A stretch of DNA of 64,000 nucleotides from Arthrobacter crystallopoietes (GTDB lineage: Bacteria > Actinomycetota > Actinomycetes > Actinomycetales > Micrococcaceae): assembly GCF_017603825.1 (NCBI RefSeq), contig NZ_CP072014.1, positions 2,976,001 through 3,040,000 on the forward strand, read 5' to 3'. The notes beneath the pieces were generated by a model that was not told the origin of the DNA, searched no databases, and worked only from the letters and a program-made list of their open reading frames with translations. Position 1 is the first letter of the stretch; each line of letters opens with the position of its first letter. Shown piece after piece: positions 37,045 to 46,020 of the stretch. A program made the position numbers and the translations under genes.

Positions 37045-39753
37045 ATGGTGGAAGAGGCGCAAACCCCGGACTATCCAGAATACTGGGAAGCTGATGTCGT
37101 CCTTCGAGACGGCGGTACAGCGCATTTACGCCCCATCGTCCCGGAGGATGCAGAGGCTCTTCAGGCCTTCCACGTGGGTCAGTCGGAGAGCTCGATCTAC
37201 CTGCGTTTCTTCACTTACAAGTCCAAGCTCAGCTCACGTGAGCTGGCGCGTTTCACCAACGTGGACTATAGCAACCGCGTGGCCTTTGTCATCACCATTG
37301 CCAGCGAAATAATCGGCATCGGCCGGTACGACCGGCTCGATGATCCGGCGGAAGCCGAGGTTGCTTTCAACATAGCTGATACCCATCAGAGCCGTGGTCT
37401 CGGATCTATCCTGCTGGAGCATCTGGCCGCCGCCGCCCGGGAGAACGGAATCCGTAAGTTCTCGGCCGAAGTGCTGCCCGAGAATCGGAAGATGATTACC
37501 GTTTTCAACGACGCCGGGTATGAGGTCCGGCGTCGTTTTGACGACGGGGTGGTGATGCTTGAGTTCGACATCGACCCCACGGAGCGGTCCAGAGCTGTCA
37601 TGGAATCGCGCGAACACCGTGCAGAGGCGCGAAGCGTCGCCGCGCTGCTGGCGCCGTCGTCAATCGCTGTCATCGGGGCCAGCCGCGAGTGGGGCAGTGT
37701 GGGTTATTCACTGCTGGAACACATCGTGGAGGGCGGTTTCCAAGGGACCGTTTATGCCATCAACCCCCAGGCCTTCGAGCTCGGCGGCCTGGTTTCGTAC
37801 GCCACAATCGCCGAGGTGCCCGAAGAGGTGCAGTTGGCCATCATCGCCGTTCCCTATGAGCAGGTTCTCAAAGTAGTGCAGGAATGCGCTGATGCCGGCG
37901 TCAAGGGCCTCATCGTTGCCACCGGCGGATTTGCCGATGACCGTGTTGAGGGACTGTCCCGCCAGCGGGAGCTGGTCCGCAACGCCCGCGCCAACGGCAT
38001 GCGGGTGATCGGACCGGCCTCGTTGGGCATCATCAACACCGATCCAAAAGTGTCGCTCAACGCTTCGATGGCGCCGAAACTGCCGAAGCTCGGGCCGTTG
38101 GGACTTTTCAGCCAGTCCGCAGCGATCGGCGTGATGCTTTATGCAGCAGCTGCAAGGCGCGGGCTAGGACTATCTTCCACACTTTCGGCCGGGAACCGGG
38201 CAGACGTTTCCGGGAACGACGTTATGCAGTACTGGGAGGATGATCCGGCGACCAGCGCCGTCGGCTTGTACCTCGAGTCCTTCGGCAACCCCAGAAAGTT
38301 CTCGCGCATCGCCCGGCGGCTCTCCCGGAGCAAACCGGTCATTGTGGCGAAATCAGACCTCATGGGCCTGCAACTGCCGCCGGGGCACCATGTGCGGACC
38401 ACGCAGGCTCCCCAGGGCGCTCTGGACGCGATGCTGCGCCAGTCCGGAGTCATCCGGGTCGGCACCAATGAAGAACTGATGGACATCGCCCAGATACTCG
38501 TGAGCCAGGCGCAGCCACAAGGGCCCGGACTGGCAGTTTTCAGTAATTCGCTGGCACTGGGCAAGGTAGTGGCGGACGCGGCTGCCACTCACGAACTGAA
38601 GGTCGCCCGCCTGGAAACGGACTTGGACCTGAACACCGGCCAGTCTGTCGCCTTGGATCTGCTGCGCACGAAGCTGATGGAGGCACTGCGCTCACCCGAC
38701 GTGCATTCCGCCGTCGTTACTCTTCTGCCCGCCGTCGGACTGGGTACCGATGATGTGGCAAGAGCTCTGCAGGAATGCTCGGCGGAAGCGGGCAAACCGG
38801 TGATCGCGGCCTTTACCGGGATTCTTGATCCGGCGGTGCGGGTTGAAGGCCTGCTCGCCGCCGATACCGCCGGTCAAGCCGGTGCGCGTCAGCCTGCCGT
38901 CCCCAGCTACTCAAGTCCCGGTGCCGCAATCGCTGCGCTGTCGGCGGTAGTCCGTTACACCGAGTGGCTGGCCAAGGACCAAGGCGAAGTTGTCGAGCCC
39001 ACCGGGCTGCGCCGTGACGAGGCTGCCGCGCTGATTGACGGCCTCATCGAAGGTGTCTCCGGGGCGCGGCTTGTCAGCACGACGACGGAGCAAGCTGGCG
39101 AACTGCTCGCGTGCTACGGGATTTCAGTGCTGCCGGCGGCTGGTTTCACGACGACGGAGGAAGCGGTAGCTGCTGCCGACTCTTTAGGCTGGCCGGTGGC
39201 GCTGAAAGCCACTGATGAGCGGCTGCGCCAGCGGCTGGACCTGGGTGGCGTGCGGCTCAATATCGTGAATGCCGAGTCACTCCGCCAAAACATTGAACAC
39301 ATGCGCCAAACTCTCAAGCCGTTTGGGGATATCGGACTGGAGATCCAGGCAATGGCGCCATCCGGCCAGTCCTGCACGGTGCGAGCGATCGAAGATCCGC
39401 TGCTGGGGCCGGTCGTGTCCTTCGGGCTGGCAGGTGACGCAGTGAACCTGCTGGGGGACTGGTCCCACCGCATCCCGCCCCTGACTTCGGTGGACGTGGC
39501 TGACCTGGTGCGCGGTCCACGCGCGGCCACAAAGCTGTACGGATACCAGGGCCTGCCGGCGGTGGACGTCGCCTCGCTCGAAGACCTCATCAACCGTGTG
39601 GCCCTGATGAAGGACGACCATCCGGAAATCGCTTTGCTCGAATTCAACCCCGTCCTGGTGTCGCCGCAGGGTCTGACGGTGCTCAGCGCGGACCTGCGGT
39701 TGGCCAACCACGCCCAGCGGACGGACAGTGCGCGCCGCGCGATGCGGGACTGA
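37045..39753 (+). CDS. Protein acetyltransferase Pat-like: GNAT fused to NDP-forming acyl-CoA synthetase
   Basis: The 902-residue fusion has an N-terminal GNAT domain (about 15-175, with the HQSRGLGSILLEHL acetyl-CoA loop). A CoA-binding Rossmann domain (about 205-310, GASREWGSVGYSLL), succinyl-CoA-ligase-like domains (about 340-620) and a C-terminal ATP-grasp-like domain (about 680-890) follow. In place of the SHTG loop that carries the phosphorylated His of true ADP-forming synthetases it has GHHVRTTQAP, so it is probably a regulator rather than a ligase. GNAT-first order is that of Streptomyces lividans PatA, a lysine acetyltransferase that controls acyl-CoA synthetases. DUF5998 follows 48 nt later. 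Confidence 0.87.
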   Translation: MVEEAQTPDYPEYWEADVVLRDGGTAHLRPIVPEDAEALQAFHVGQSESSIYLRFFTYKSKLSSRELARFTNVDYSNRVAFVITIASEIIGIGRYDRLDDPAEAEVAFNIADTHQSRGLGSILLEHLAAAARENGIRKFSAEVLPENRKMITVFNDAGYEVRRRFDDGVVMLEFDIDPTERSRAVMESREHRAEARSVAALLAPSSIAVIGASREWGSVGYSLLEHIVEGGFQGTVYAINPQAFELGGLVSYATIAEVPEEVQLAIIAVPYEQVLKVVQECADAGVKGLIVATGGFADDRVEGLSRQRELVRNARANGMRVIGPASLGIINTDPKVSLNASMAPKLPKLGPLGLFSQSAAIGVMLYAAAARRGLGLSSTLSAGNRADVSGNDVMQYWEDDPATSAVGLYLESFGNPRKFSRIARRLSRSKPVIVAKSDLMGLQLPPGHHVRTTQAPQGALDAMLRQSGVIRVGTNEELMDIAQILVSQAQPQGPGLAVFSNSLALGKVVADAAATHELKVARLETDLDLNTGQSVALDLLRTKLMEALRSPDVHSAVVTLLPAVGLGTDDVARALQECSAEAGKPVIAAFTGILDPAVRVEGLLAADTAGQAGARQPAVPSYSSPGAAIAALSAVVRYTEWLAKDQGEVVEPTGLRRDEAAALIDGLIEGVSGARLVSTTTEQAGELLACYGISVLPAAGFTTTEEAVAAADSLGWPVALKATDERLRQRLDLGGVRLNIVNAESLRQNIEHMRQTLKPFGDIGLEIQAMAPSGQSCTVRAIEDPLLGPVVSFGLAGDAVNLLGDWSHRIPPLTSVDVADLVRGPRAATKLYGYQGLPAVDVASLEDLINRVALMKDDHPEIALLEFNPVLVSPQGLTVLSADLRLANHAQRTDSARRAMRD

Positions 39754-39801
39754 GAGGGCGCGCAGTTCGCTTTAGCTGACCGGCTGCGCAAAAATGGACT
39801 C

Positions 39802-40467
39802 ATGAGCCATTCTTCAACCACCGAACGACGCAGCCTCGACGAGGACCTGAACAGGGCAGGTTTTTACCCCGTTATGGTGGCCGATGTGGTTCATGACGCT
39901 CTCGATGAGCGCGAGCCGCTGTCCCACGTGGTGCACTTGGAAACCCATTTTGACCGCAACGAAGTGCACCGCCACATCACCGTCCTTGTACTGACCGAGG
40001 ACATGCTGGTGATCACCCATGTCGACGACCAGCAGCTCGACGATGCCGGGCAGCAGATGGTTGCCCAGATCTCCACGGAATCGGTTCCGGTCAGCCAGAT
40101 CCGTTCCGTCGTGCTCAGCTACATCTACGCCCAGCCCCAGGACTACAAGCCATCGGATCAGGCCCGGGAGCTCACGCTGGCTATCGCGTGGTCCGGCGGG
40201 CAGCGCCTGGATATGGGACCGGCAGGATGCGCCGATCCGCAGTGCGACGCGGATCACGGCTACACCGGCAACATTGTGCAGGAAGACATTGTCCTGCGGG
40301 TCAGCGCCGAAGCGGACGGGGCGCAGGCCGTCCAGAATGCCAAGAGCTTTGCCCGCGCGCTGCGGAAGGTCAATACCTCCACCCCGGTCCCGGTCCGGAC
40401 CGCGGAAACGGTGCAGCCGCGTCAACGCCTGGGGACCAGGCTGGCCCGCGGACACCACCAGCGCTAG
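39802..40467 (+). CDS. DUF5998 family protein
   Basis: The 221-residue soluble protein matches the actinobacterial DUF5998 family, function unknown. It has an N-terminal SLDEDLNRAGFYPVMV segment, a central PH-like beta region (VHLETHFDRNEVHRHITVLVLT) and a CADPQCDADHGYTG loop whose Cys and His could bind metal. It lies between the Pat-like gene and the phosphodiesterase gene, which begins two bases after its stop, so those two are probably cotranscribed. The ATG has no good Shine-Dalgarno; an imperfect AAAAAT box lies six bases upstream. Confidence 0.85.
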   Translation: MSHSSTTERRSLDEDLNRAGFYPVMVADVVHDALDEREPLSHVVHLETHFDRNEVHRHITVLVLTEDMLVITHVDDQQLDDAGQQMVAQISTESVPVSQIRSVVLSYIYAQPQDYKPSDQARELTLAIAWSGGQRLDMGPAGCADPQCDADHGYTGNIVQEDIVLRVSAEADGAQAVQNAKSFARALRKVNTSTPVPVRTAETVQPRQRLGTRLARGHHQR

Positions 40468-40468
40468 C

Positions 40469-41662
40469 ATGCCGTTGCATCACGAACCGCTGCCCCCGGC
40501 ACCCGGCTTCGGCCGGGACACCATCGCCGATGTCTTCAGCAGCGCGGCAGCAGCCCTTGACGTACCGGGTTTTGAAAATGTCCTGGGTCTGCCCGGCGCC
40601 AGTCGCATCTGTGTAGTCATGGTGGACGGGCTGGGAAAGGCCCTGCTCAACCAGCGCGGCGGGCATGCCCCGTTCCTGCGTAAATGCCTTGAAAACTCGC
40701 GCACGCTGCGCAGCGCCTTCCCGTCAACGACGGCGTCGTCGCTCGCCAGTTTAGGGACCGGACTCGAGCCCGGCCTGCACGGCATGGTCGGCTACGACGT
40801 GCTGGATCCGGCGCAGGACAAAGTGGTCAACCAGCTGGGTGGCTGGGACGCGGAAGTGGATCCGCGCAAGTGGCAGCCGCATGCCACCGTCTTCGAACGC
40901 GCTGCGGAGCACGTGTCCGTTACCACCGTCAGCCTGCCAAAGTTTGCTAACTCCGGCATGACGCAGGCGGCACTGCGCGGCGGAACCTTCATCCCGGCGA
41001 CCTCGGGTCATGCACGGACCCAGGCCACCGTCGAGGCTCTGTCCGGCCAGGACCGGGCGCTGGTCTATCTGTATTTCAACGAGCTGGACAAGGCGGGGCA
41101 CCGCTACGGCAGTTCGTCGGCGGAGTGGGGCAATGCCCTGGAGGAGATGGATTCGGACATGCGCCGGCTGGCCGGCCAGTTGCCTCCCGATACGCTGCTC
41201 CTGCTGACTGCGGACCACGGCATGCTGGACGTCTCCCGTGAACACCGGTACGACTATTCCCTGCAGCCGGAACTGGTCGAGGGGGTCCGCCACACGGGCG
41301 GTGAACCGCGGCTGGTGCATTTGTATCTAGAGCCCGACGCCGGTGCGCGGCAACGTGACAAGCTCACCAAAGCATGGCGTGAGTCGTTCGGCAAGCATGC
41401 CTGGATTCTTGATCGGGACGAAGCTGTCGCACACGGACTTTTCGGCCGCGTGGATGCTTCTGTTCTGCCTCGGATCGGGGATCTGATGATCGCGGCCCGG
41501 GAACCGATCGCCCTGTACGATACGCGCCGGGTGGCGGAGCGTGCCATGGACGTGGTGGGCCAGCATGGGTCATTGACCCGCGCCGAACGCGAAGTGCCGT
41601 TGCTGACGCTGGGCTCAACGGTCCGTTCACTCGGCAAAAAGAACACCGCCAAGGGAAAGTAA
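40469..41662 (+). CDS. Alkaline phosphatase superfamily phosphodiesterase (nucleotide pyrophosphatase type)
   Basis: The 397-residue enzyme has the type I phosphodiesterase core: metal ligand Asp in VVMVDGLG, the nucleophile Thr in FPSTTASSLASLGTG, a YFNELDKAGHRYG segment and the metal-binding ADHGM. There is no signal peptide, so it should act in the cytoplasm. Possible substrates are nucleotide or phosphonate esters. The ATG at 40469 starts one base after the DUF5998 stop, and a long upstream in-frame extension runs inside DUF5998 and is not real. It ends in a bidirectional hairpin. Confidence 0.88.
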   Translation: MPLHHEPLPPAPGFGRDTIADVFSSAAAALDVPGFENVLGLPGASRICVVMVDGLGKALLNQRGGHAPFLRKCLENSRTLRSAFPSTTASSLASLGTGLEPGLHGMVGYDVLDPAQDKVVNQLGGWDAEVDPRKWQPHATVFERAAEHVSVTTVSLPKFANSGMTQAALRGGTFIPATSGHARTQATVEALSGQDRALVYLYFNELDKAGHRYGSSSAEWGNALEEMDSDMRRLAGQLPPDTLLLLTADHGMLDVSREHRYDYSLQPELVEGVRHTGGEPRLVHLYLEPDAGARQRDKLTKAWRESFGKHAWILDRDEAVAHGLFGRVDASVLPRIGDLMIAAREPIALYDTRRVAERAMDVVGQHGSLTRAEREVPLLTLGSTVRSLGKKNTAKGK

Positions 41663-41700
41663 CAGCAGACGGTCCTGATGGGCTCAGGCCGCCTGCTGTT
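41661..41700. terminator. Bidirectional terminator between phosphodiesterase and sepH
   Basis: Outer arms AACAGCAG and CTGCTGTT (41661-41668 and 41693-41700) continue inward with one mismatch and a CCTGA/TCAGG inner stem. The hairpin lies between convergent genes and overlaps the stop codon. Confidence 0.7.
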
Positions 41701-41727
41701 CCGGGAATGCCGGAGCGGCCGCCCGGA

Positions 41728-42981
41728 TTATTCGTGCTTGGTGCCGAAAACGATCTCGTCCCAGCTGGGAACGCTGGAGCGCTTCGGTTTCATCGACCGC
41801 TTGCGCTGCTGCTCTTCGGCCGCGGCCGCATCCGCCGACGCCCCCGCTTCCGCAGGTTCTGCCGGCTCCGCGCTTTGGTCCTGATCGGCAGATGCATGTT
41901 CGGAGGCAGCGTCCGATGCCCCAGCCTCGCTGTCTTCCGGCAAGGGAGCACCAGAGACCGTTATTTCCCTAGTCTCCATGCTCACACCCTGATGAAGATC
42001 GAGCGAAGAATCGGCTCCGTGGCCAGATGAGGCGAGGCTCAGCGTGAACGGACTGCTCGGCCGCCCGCCGTTGCCGTCTGCATCCGTATCATCCCCGGCC
42101 AGGATCCCCTCACGCGGATGGGCGGCGGGGATGCCGCCTTGGGTGAGCAGGAGTGCCAGGGCGTCGTCGGCCTCTTCGTCAACACCGAGCCGCTGGCCAC
42201 GGCGGGACCGAAGCACTTCCAGCAGGTTATCCGAATCCGTGGTGTCTTCGTCCCCTGTGGCCGAGTCAGTTTCGGGATCAGCTTCGGTGTCTGCCTCGAA
42301 GTCGAAGACCCGGTCAGCCACGGCCGTGAGGCGGCGCGCCGGGACAGGGCCGTCCAAAGGCTCAAGTTCGCTGAGTTGCTGCGCCCAGCGGTTGCTGTTC
42401 TGCACAGTTTTGCTGGTGGGGCTGTAAAGCCACCTGGCGGGAGGTTCCTCACCGATTGAACCGCTGGCAGCGGCGGGCGGCTCGAAACGGGCAACGATCT
42501 CCCAAACGCCGTCCTGACGCCGCCAGGAATCCCATTCCAGTGAGGCCGCGTCAATACCGAATGCGTTCACCCGGTGGGCGACCATTTCCCCAAGGGTGGC
42601 GGGAGCGTCTCCGAATGCCGAGCGGTAGCTGTCATGTGACGGCAATGCGGACGCGACCTCGACGCGCTGTGCCTGCTGGACCATATAGTCCCGTTCGGCA
42701 CGGACCGGTCCTTCATAGCGCAGGATGCGTGCCATATCAAGGCCCGATTCGGCGGCGACTTGTTCCGCAGAGGCTCCGGCCCGGATTCGTGCCTGAATCT
42801 CGCGGGGGGACATCGCGGCGCCTCCGCTGTCCGAATCAGCAGCGGGAACCCGCACTGACGGGCGCGCTGCTGCGGAACGGAGTGCTTCATCAATCGCCAA
42901 GCGGTAACTTTCCCCGCCGTCGCCGCTCAACAGCAGATGTTCGCCATCCTCATGGACACCCACCAGCCGTAGATCCTGCAT
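41728..42981 (-). CDS. sepH: Septation protein SepH
   Basis: SepH (formerly DUF3071) is an actinobacterial division protein that binds FtsZ and helps filament assembly. The 417-residue product begins MQDLRLVGVHEDGEHLLL and has a helix-turn-helix-like segment (about 65-110, with SPREIQARIRAGASAEQVA and YEGPVRAERDYM). A second conserved domain around 120-200 (WEIVARFEP) is followed by a long acidic, disordered C-terminus rich in Glu, Asp, Ala and Pro. The very last residues, basic and ending in SWDEIVFG, are a conserved tail and could be an FtsZ contact. GGAGGG five bases upstream fixes the ATG at 42981. Confidence 0.92.
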   Translation of the reverse strand: MQDLRLVGVHEDGEHLLLSGDGGESYRLAIDEALRSAAARPSVRVPAADSDSGGAAMSPREIQARIRAGASAEQVAAESGLDMARILRYEGPVRAERDYMVQQAQRVEVASALPSHDSYRSAFGDAPATLGEMVAHRVNAFGIDAASLEWDSWRRQDGVWEIVARFEPPAAASGSIGEEPPARWLYSPTSKTVQNSNRWAQQLSELEPLDGPVPARRLTAVADRVFDFEADTEADPETDSATGDEDTTDSDNLLEVLRSRRGQRLGVDEEADDALALLLTQGGIPAAHPREGILAGDDTDADGNGGRPSSPFTLSLASSGHGADSSLDLHQGVSMETREITVSGAPLPEDSEAGASDAASEHASADQDQSAEPAEPAEAGASADAAAAEEQQRKRSMKPKRSSVPSWDEIVFGTKHE

Positions 42982-43283
42982 GAAAACCCTCCACCAGACG
43001 ACAATTCCTCCCTGAAACTCTGCCATCGATAGCGCCTAATACCTACTGTTTGGGCGGGTGTGGCGTGCAGTTCGTTGCTGAAGTTTCGCAGTGGGGGCGC
43101 TTCCGCTGCCCCCCGGCGAAGGAGGGGTTTGATATTTGGGCTTCGAATAGGCCACAATCTTCGCGTTATGGGCACAAAATCCCCGTCGTGGACGTTGTGA
43201 TCTGACACATCATCGGGCGTGATGGGCTTGCCGGCCCGGAAGACCGGCTTACAACTGCAACACCGGAGCGTGAAGACACAATT
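42982..43283. other. 302-nt divergent region between sepH and DUF4193
   Basis: The region must hold promoters for two divergent genes, but no convincing -35/-10 pair is seen. A GCCGG-N9-CCGGC inverted repeat lies near 43228-43247, about 40 nt upstream of the DUF4193 ATG. No ORF or RNA gene is recognised. Confidence 0.4.
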
Positions 43284-43583
43284 ATGGCGACTGATTATGA
43301 TGCGCCTCGCAAGACCGATGACGAGACCAGCGAGGAATCCATTGCGGAGCTGAAGACCCACCGCACGACCAAGCAGTCCGCCGTCGTAGACGAAGACGAA
43401 GCCGAAGCGGCCGAAGGATTCGAACTGCCGGGGGCAGACCTCTCCAGCGAAGAGCTGACGGTGCGCATCATGCCTGCACAGGCAGATGAATTCACTTGTG
43501 CATCGTGTTTCCTGGTCCGCCACCGGTCCCAGGTCGCCAGGGAAAAGGATGGGCTCCTGTACTGCAAGGACTGTGAAGGCTGA
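43284..43583 (+). CDS. DUF4193 family zinc-ribbon protein
   Basis: This 99-residue acidic protein has a C-terminal zinc ribbon, CASC and CKDC separated by 18 residues, and a long disordered acidic N-terminus (DDETSEESIAELK, DEDEAEAAEGFELPGADLS). It matches the actinobacterial DUF4193 family (Rv2699c in M. tuberculosis), function unknown. It is convergent with the DUF3093 gene, the same relative order as in mycobacteria. The start is the first ATG of the conserved frame, although the Shine-Dalgarno is weak. Confidence 0.88.
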   Translation: MATDYDAPRKTDDETSEESIAELKTHRTTKQSAVVDEDEAEAAEGFELPGADLSSEELTVRIMPAQADEFTCASCFLVRHRSQVAREKDGLLYCKDCEG

Positions 43584-43662
43584 GCGGCCGAATTTACCGG
43601 CGGCAGCGGTTGCCGCAGTAGCGTTTGCCGGCGTACAGGCGCCGCAGGACGATGTGGACACG

Positions 43663-43687
43663 CTGGCGGCCAGATGATGGCCGCCGG
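43663..43687. terminator. Hairpin between DUF4193 and DUF3093 genes
   Basis: A 10-bp stem centred on GGCGGCCA/TGGCCGCC with a 5-nt loop lies just after the end of DUF3093 on the minus strand and between convergent genes. Confidence 0.6.
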
Positions 43688-43698
43688 CGGTCCGCTGG

Positions 43699-44199
43699 TT
43701 ACTGGTCCTGCGGGTTCGAGAGTGCCGCGACGAGCTGGTTCGGGCGTCGCGTGGAGGTGATCCAGTAAGGGGTCCGGTCCGCCTCGTCGGTGATTTCGAT
43801 CTTCACAACTGGCTGGATCCAGCCGCGGAAACACATGTAGGCGGTGCCGTTCAGTTCCGTTCCGCGCTGGGCCGTGGCGTCGTCGCCGGTGAAGGCCTCG
43901 ACGCGGCCGACGAATTCCCGCTCGATCTGCGCCCGGCCCACCTGAAGCGTCGTTTGGGTCACGGTGATCCGCGGTGCCGAAACGATCAGCAGGACCGCCA
44001 GAATGACCGCAGCGACCGCTGCTGCAATGTAGCCGGTGGTCAGGCTTATCGGTGCCAACACGAATATCACCGCTCCGGCCGTGCCTGCCGCGATCAGCCA
44101 GATCCAGAAGTTCGGCCACAGACGTTCCTGGTAAATGACGGCTCCGGGTGTCCCGGAAGCAGAGCCGGTGTTACCGGCGGGAGTGGCGTTTGTGCTCAT
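43699..44199 (-). CDS. DUF3093 family membrane protein
   Basis: The 166-residue protein has two adjacent membrane helices (about 30-75, WLIAAGTAGAVIFVLA and YIAAAVAAVILAVLLIV) and a cytoplasmic beta-rich domain with the family-typical CFRGWIQPVVKIEI and TPYWITSTRRP. It matches DUF3093 (Rv2698 in M. tuberculosis), function unknown. It is divergent from dut, again as in mycobacteria. Confidence 0.88.
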   Translation of the reverse strand: MSTNATPAGNTGSASGTPGAVIYQERLWPNFWIWLIAAGTAGAVIFVLAPISLTTGYIAAAVAAVILAVLLIVSAPRITVTQTTLQVGRAQIEREFVGRVEAFTGDDATAQRGTELNGTAYMCFRGWIQPVVKIEITDEADRTPYWITSTRRPNQLVAALSNPQDQ

Positions 44200-44359
44200 A
44201 ATTCCAGCTTTTCACCTTTCCCGTGGCTTTTCACCTCGGAGGCTGGCGGAGCCGCGGTGCCTGCAGTGCATGACGTAGTTGTTCTGCGCCAAAAGCGTTA
44301 GAGTGATGTGCGGAAACTCTCGCGGCAGCAGGCCGCCATCGGCAAGGAAATGGTAGCGA

Positions 44360-44827
44360 GTGCAGGATATTCAACCCACGCTGAACGTTCAGCTGAAAAT
44401 GCTCGACGACGGTCTGGAGGCACCGGGCTACGCCCATCCTGGCGACGCCGGGGCTGATCTGCGCAGCCGCATTGACTTCAGGATCGGGCCGGGGGAGCGG
44501 ATCCTTGTCCCCACCGGTGTGGCCATCGCGCTGCCGCAAGGGTATGTGGCGTTGATTCATCCGCGGTCGGGACTGGCGACCAAACACGGCTTGACCATTG
44601 TTAACGCACCGGGCACCGTTGATGCAGGTTACCGCGGCGAGATCGCCGTCACGCTGCTGAATACCGATGCCACCGAGACCCTGACCTTCAAGCGCGGGGA
44701 CCGCATTGCGCAAATGGTTATCCAGCGCGTAGAGCACGCCGCCTTTGAGCATGTCGACGAACTGCCGGACTCCATTCGGGGAGCCGGAGGGTTCGGGTCG
44801 ACCGGCGGCTTTACGGCAGCCCAATGA
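44360..44827 (+). CDS. dut: dUTP diphosphatase
   Basis: Dut hydrolyses dUTP to dUMP, keeping uracil out of DNA and feeding thymidylate synthesis. All five trimeric dUTPase motifs are visible in 155 residues: GDAGADL (I), HPRSGLA (II), NAPGTVDAGYRGEI (III), RIAQMVIQ (IV) and the C-terminal GAGGFGSTGG (V). The start is GTG at 44360, as the conserved domain begins a few residues later. It is the first gene of the run dut, DUF3710, OB-fold, DUF3159. A TAGAGT box at 44299-44304 is a possible -10. Confidence 0.96.
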   Translation: MQDIQPTLNVQLKMLDDGLEAPGYAHPGDAGADLRSRIDFRIGPGERILVPTGVAIALPQGYVALIHPRSGLATKHGLTIVNAPGTVDAGYRGEIAVTLLNTDATETLTFKRGDRIAQMVIQRVEHAAFEHVDELPDSIRGAGGFGSTGGFTAAQ

Positions 44828-44885
44828 AGCGCCGACCGAGTACAACTGCCGCTGGCCAGCCAGCGGCTTCAGAAAGGACCCGACG

Positions 44886-45668
44886 ATGATCTTTGGGCGC
44901 CGCAAGAACAAGAACGAGACGAGCGATCTGCCGGAGACCGCAGCGGAGAGCAACGAAGAGCAGACTCCGGGGGAAGCTTCCGATCCCGCAGTGGACCCGG
45001 AACAGGCAGAAGCCGCGCAGACTTTGCCGAAGGCTGCCAAGACCGATGCGGAACTGCGCAACAGCGGTCCCTTCGATAGCGCCGAAAAAGAGACCGATGA
45101 GGGATACCTCGATCTCGGCGCGCTGAAAATCCAGCCCCGTGATGGACTCCAGCTACGGCTGGAAGTAGAGGAAAAAACCCAGCGGGTCATTGCCGTAACG
45201 CTGGATTTGTCCGGTTCCAGTTTGCAGCTGCAGGCCTTCGCCGCGCCTAAGTCCGAAGGCCTGTGGGAGGAAATCCGCGAACAGCTGGCCTCGTCCATTG
45301 GTTCCCAGGGTGGGACCGTCGAGGAGGTAAGCGGGCCGCTGGGGACAGAAGTTGTGGCCAAGCTGCCGGCCCAGACACCGGACGGGAAGCGTGGCTTCCG
45401 GGTAGCGCGCTTCATCGGCGTCGACGGTCCGCGTTGGTTCCTGCGCGGAGTTATTGGCGGTGCGGCTGCATTGGACCGGGACAAGGCAGCGGAGCTGGAA
45501 GAACTCTTCCGCCAGACCGTTGTAGTCCGGGGCGACCAGCCGTTGCCGCCACGGGATCTGCTGACGCTGCGGTTGCCCAAGGACGCGAGCCTGCGCACGC
45601 AGGACGGTCAGCCTGCTCCTGGCTTGACTGCACCGGAGCGCGGACCCGAGATCACCCACATTGGCTAA
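44886..45668 (+). CDS. DUF3710 family protein
   Basis: The 260-residue cytoplasmic protein has a charged, disordered N-terminus (about 1-60) and a conserved domain starting at YLDLGALKIQP, with LQAFAAPKSEGLWEEIREQ and RFIGVDGPRWFLRGVI segments. It matches DUF3710 (Rv2696c in M. tuberculosis), function unknown. The ATG at 44886 is supported by AAAGGA upstream. The stop overlaps the TTG start of the OB-fold gene by eight bases, implying coupled translation. Confidence 0.88.
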   Translation: MIFGRRKNKNETSDLPETAAESNEEQTPGEASDPAVDPEQAEAAQTLPKAAKTDAELRNSGPFDSAEKETDEGYLDLGALKIQPRDGLQLRLEVEEKTQRVIAVTLDLSGSSLQLQAFAAPKSEGLWEEIREQLASSIGSQGGTVEEVSGPLGTEVVAKLPAQTPDGKRGFRVARFIGVDGPRWFLRGVIGGAAALDRDKAAELEELFRQTVVVRGDQPLPPRDLLTLRLPKDASLRTQDGQPAPGLTAPERGPEITHIG

Positions 45669-46017
45669 GGACCGGCGTCCCGATGCCGGGTCCGCCGTCG
45701 TTATTCCGTTGGAAGGACTGCCGAAGCGTGGGCGTGTGCGCTCCGTGGGATACGTGGAGTCCATCACGATTCTGCCCGTGGGCCAGGCGCCAAGTTTCTC
45801 GGCGGTGCTGACCTCGGCGGGGCCCGGAGTCCGGGCCAGCGAGCCCGGCGCGCAGCAGCGGCCGGCGAGGATCCGTTTGATCTGGCTGGGCCAGCGGCGG
45901 GTACCGGGGATCGACGCCGGCATCCGGCTGGGTTTCGAGGGAACCGTGTTCGAAGTCGACGGACTGCCGACGATGTACAACCCGCGCTATGAAATCCAAA
46001 GCCTGTTGGAGAATTGA
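45661..46017 (+). CDS. OB-fold nucleic-acid-binding-type small protein
   Basis: This 118-residue protein has a single OB-fold-like beta-barrel pattern (GRVRSVGYVESITILP, FSAVLTS, RIRLIWLGQRRVPGID, YNPRYEI). It corresponds to Rv2694c-type proteins beside DUF3159, function unknown; RecG-like or tRNA-anticodon-like OB folds are the nearest structural class. The start is a TTG overlapping the DUF3710 stop; no ATG or GTG lies before the conserved part. It ends three bases before the DUF3159 ATG. Confidence 0.78.
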   Translation: MAKDRRPDAGSAVVIPLEGLPKRGRVRSVGYVESITILPVGQAPSFSAVLTSAGPGVRASEPGAQQRPARIRLIWLGQRRVPGIDAGIRLGFEGTVFEVDGLPTMYNPRYEIQSLLEN

Positions 46018-46020
46018 GCC

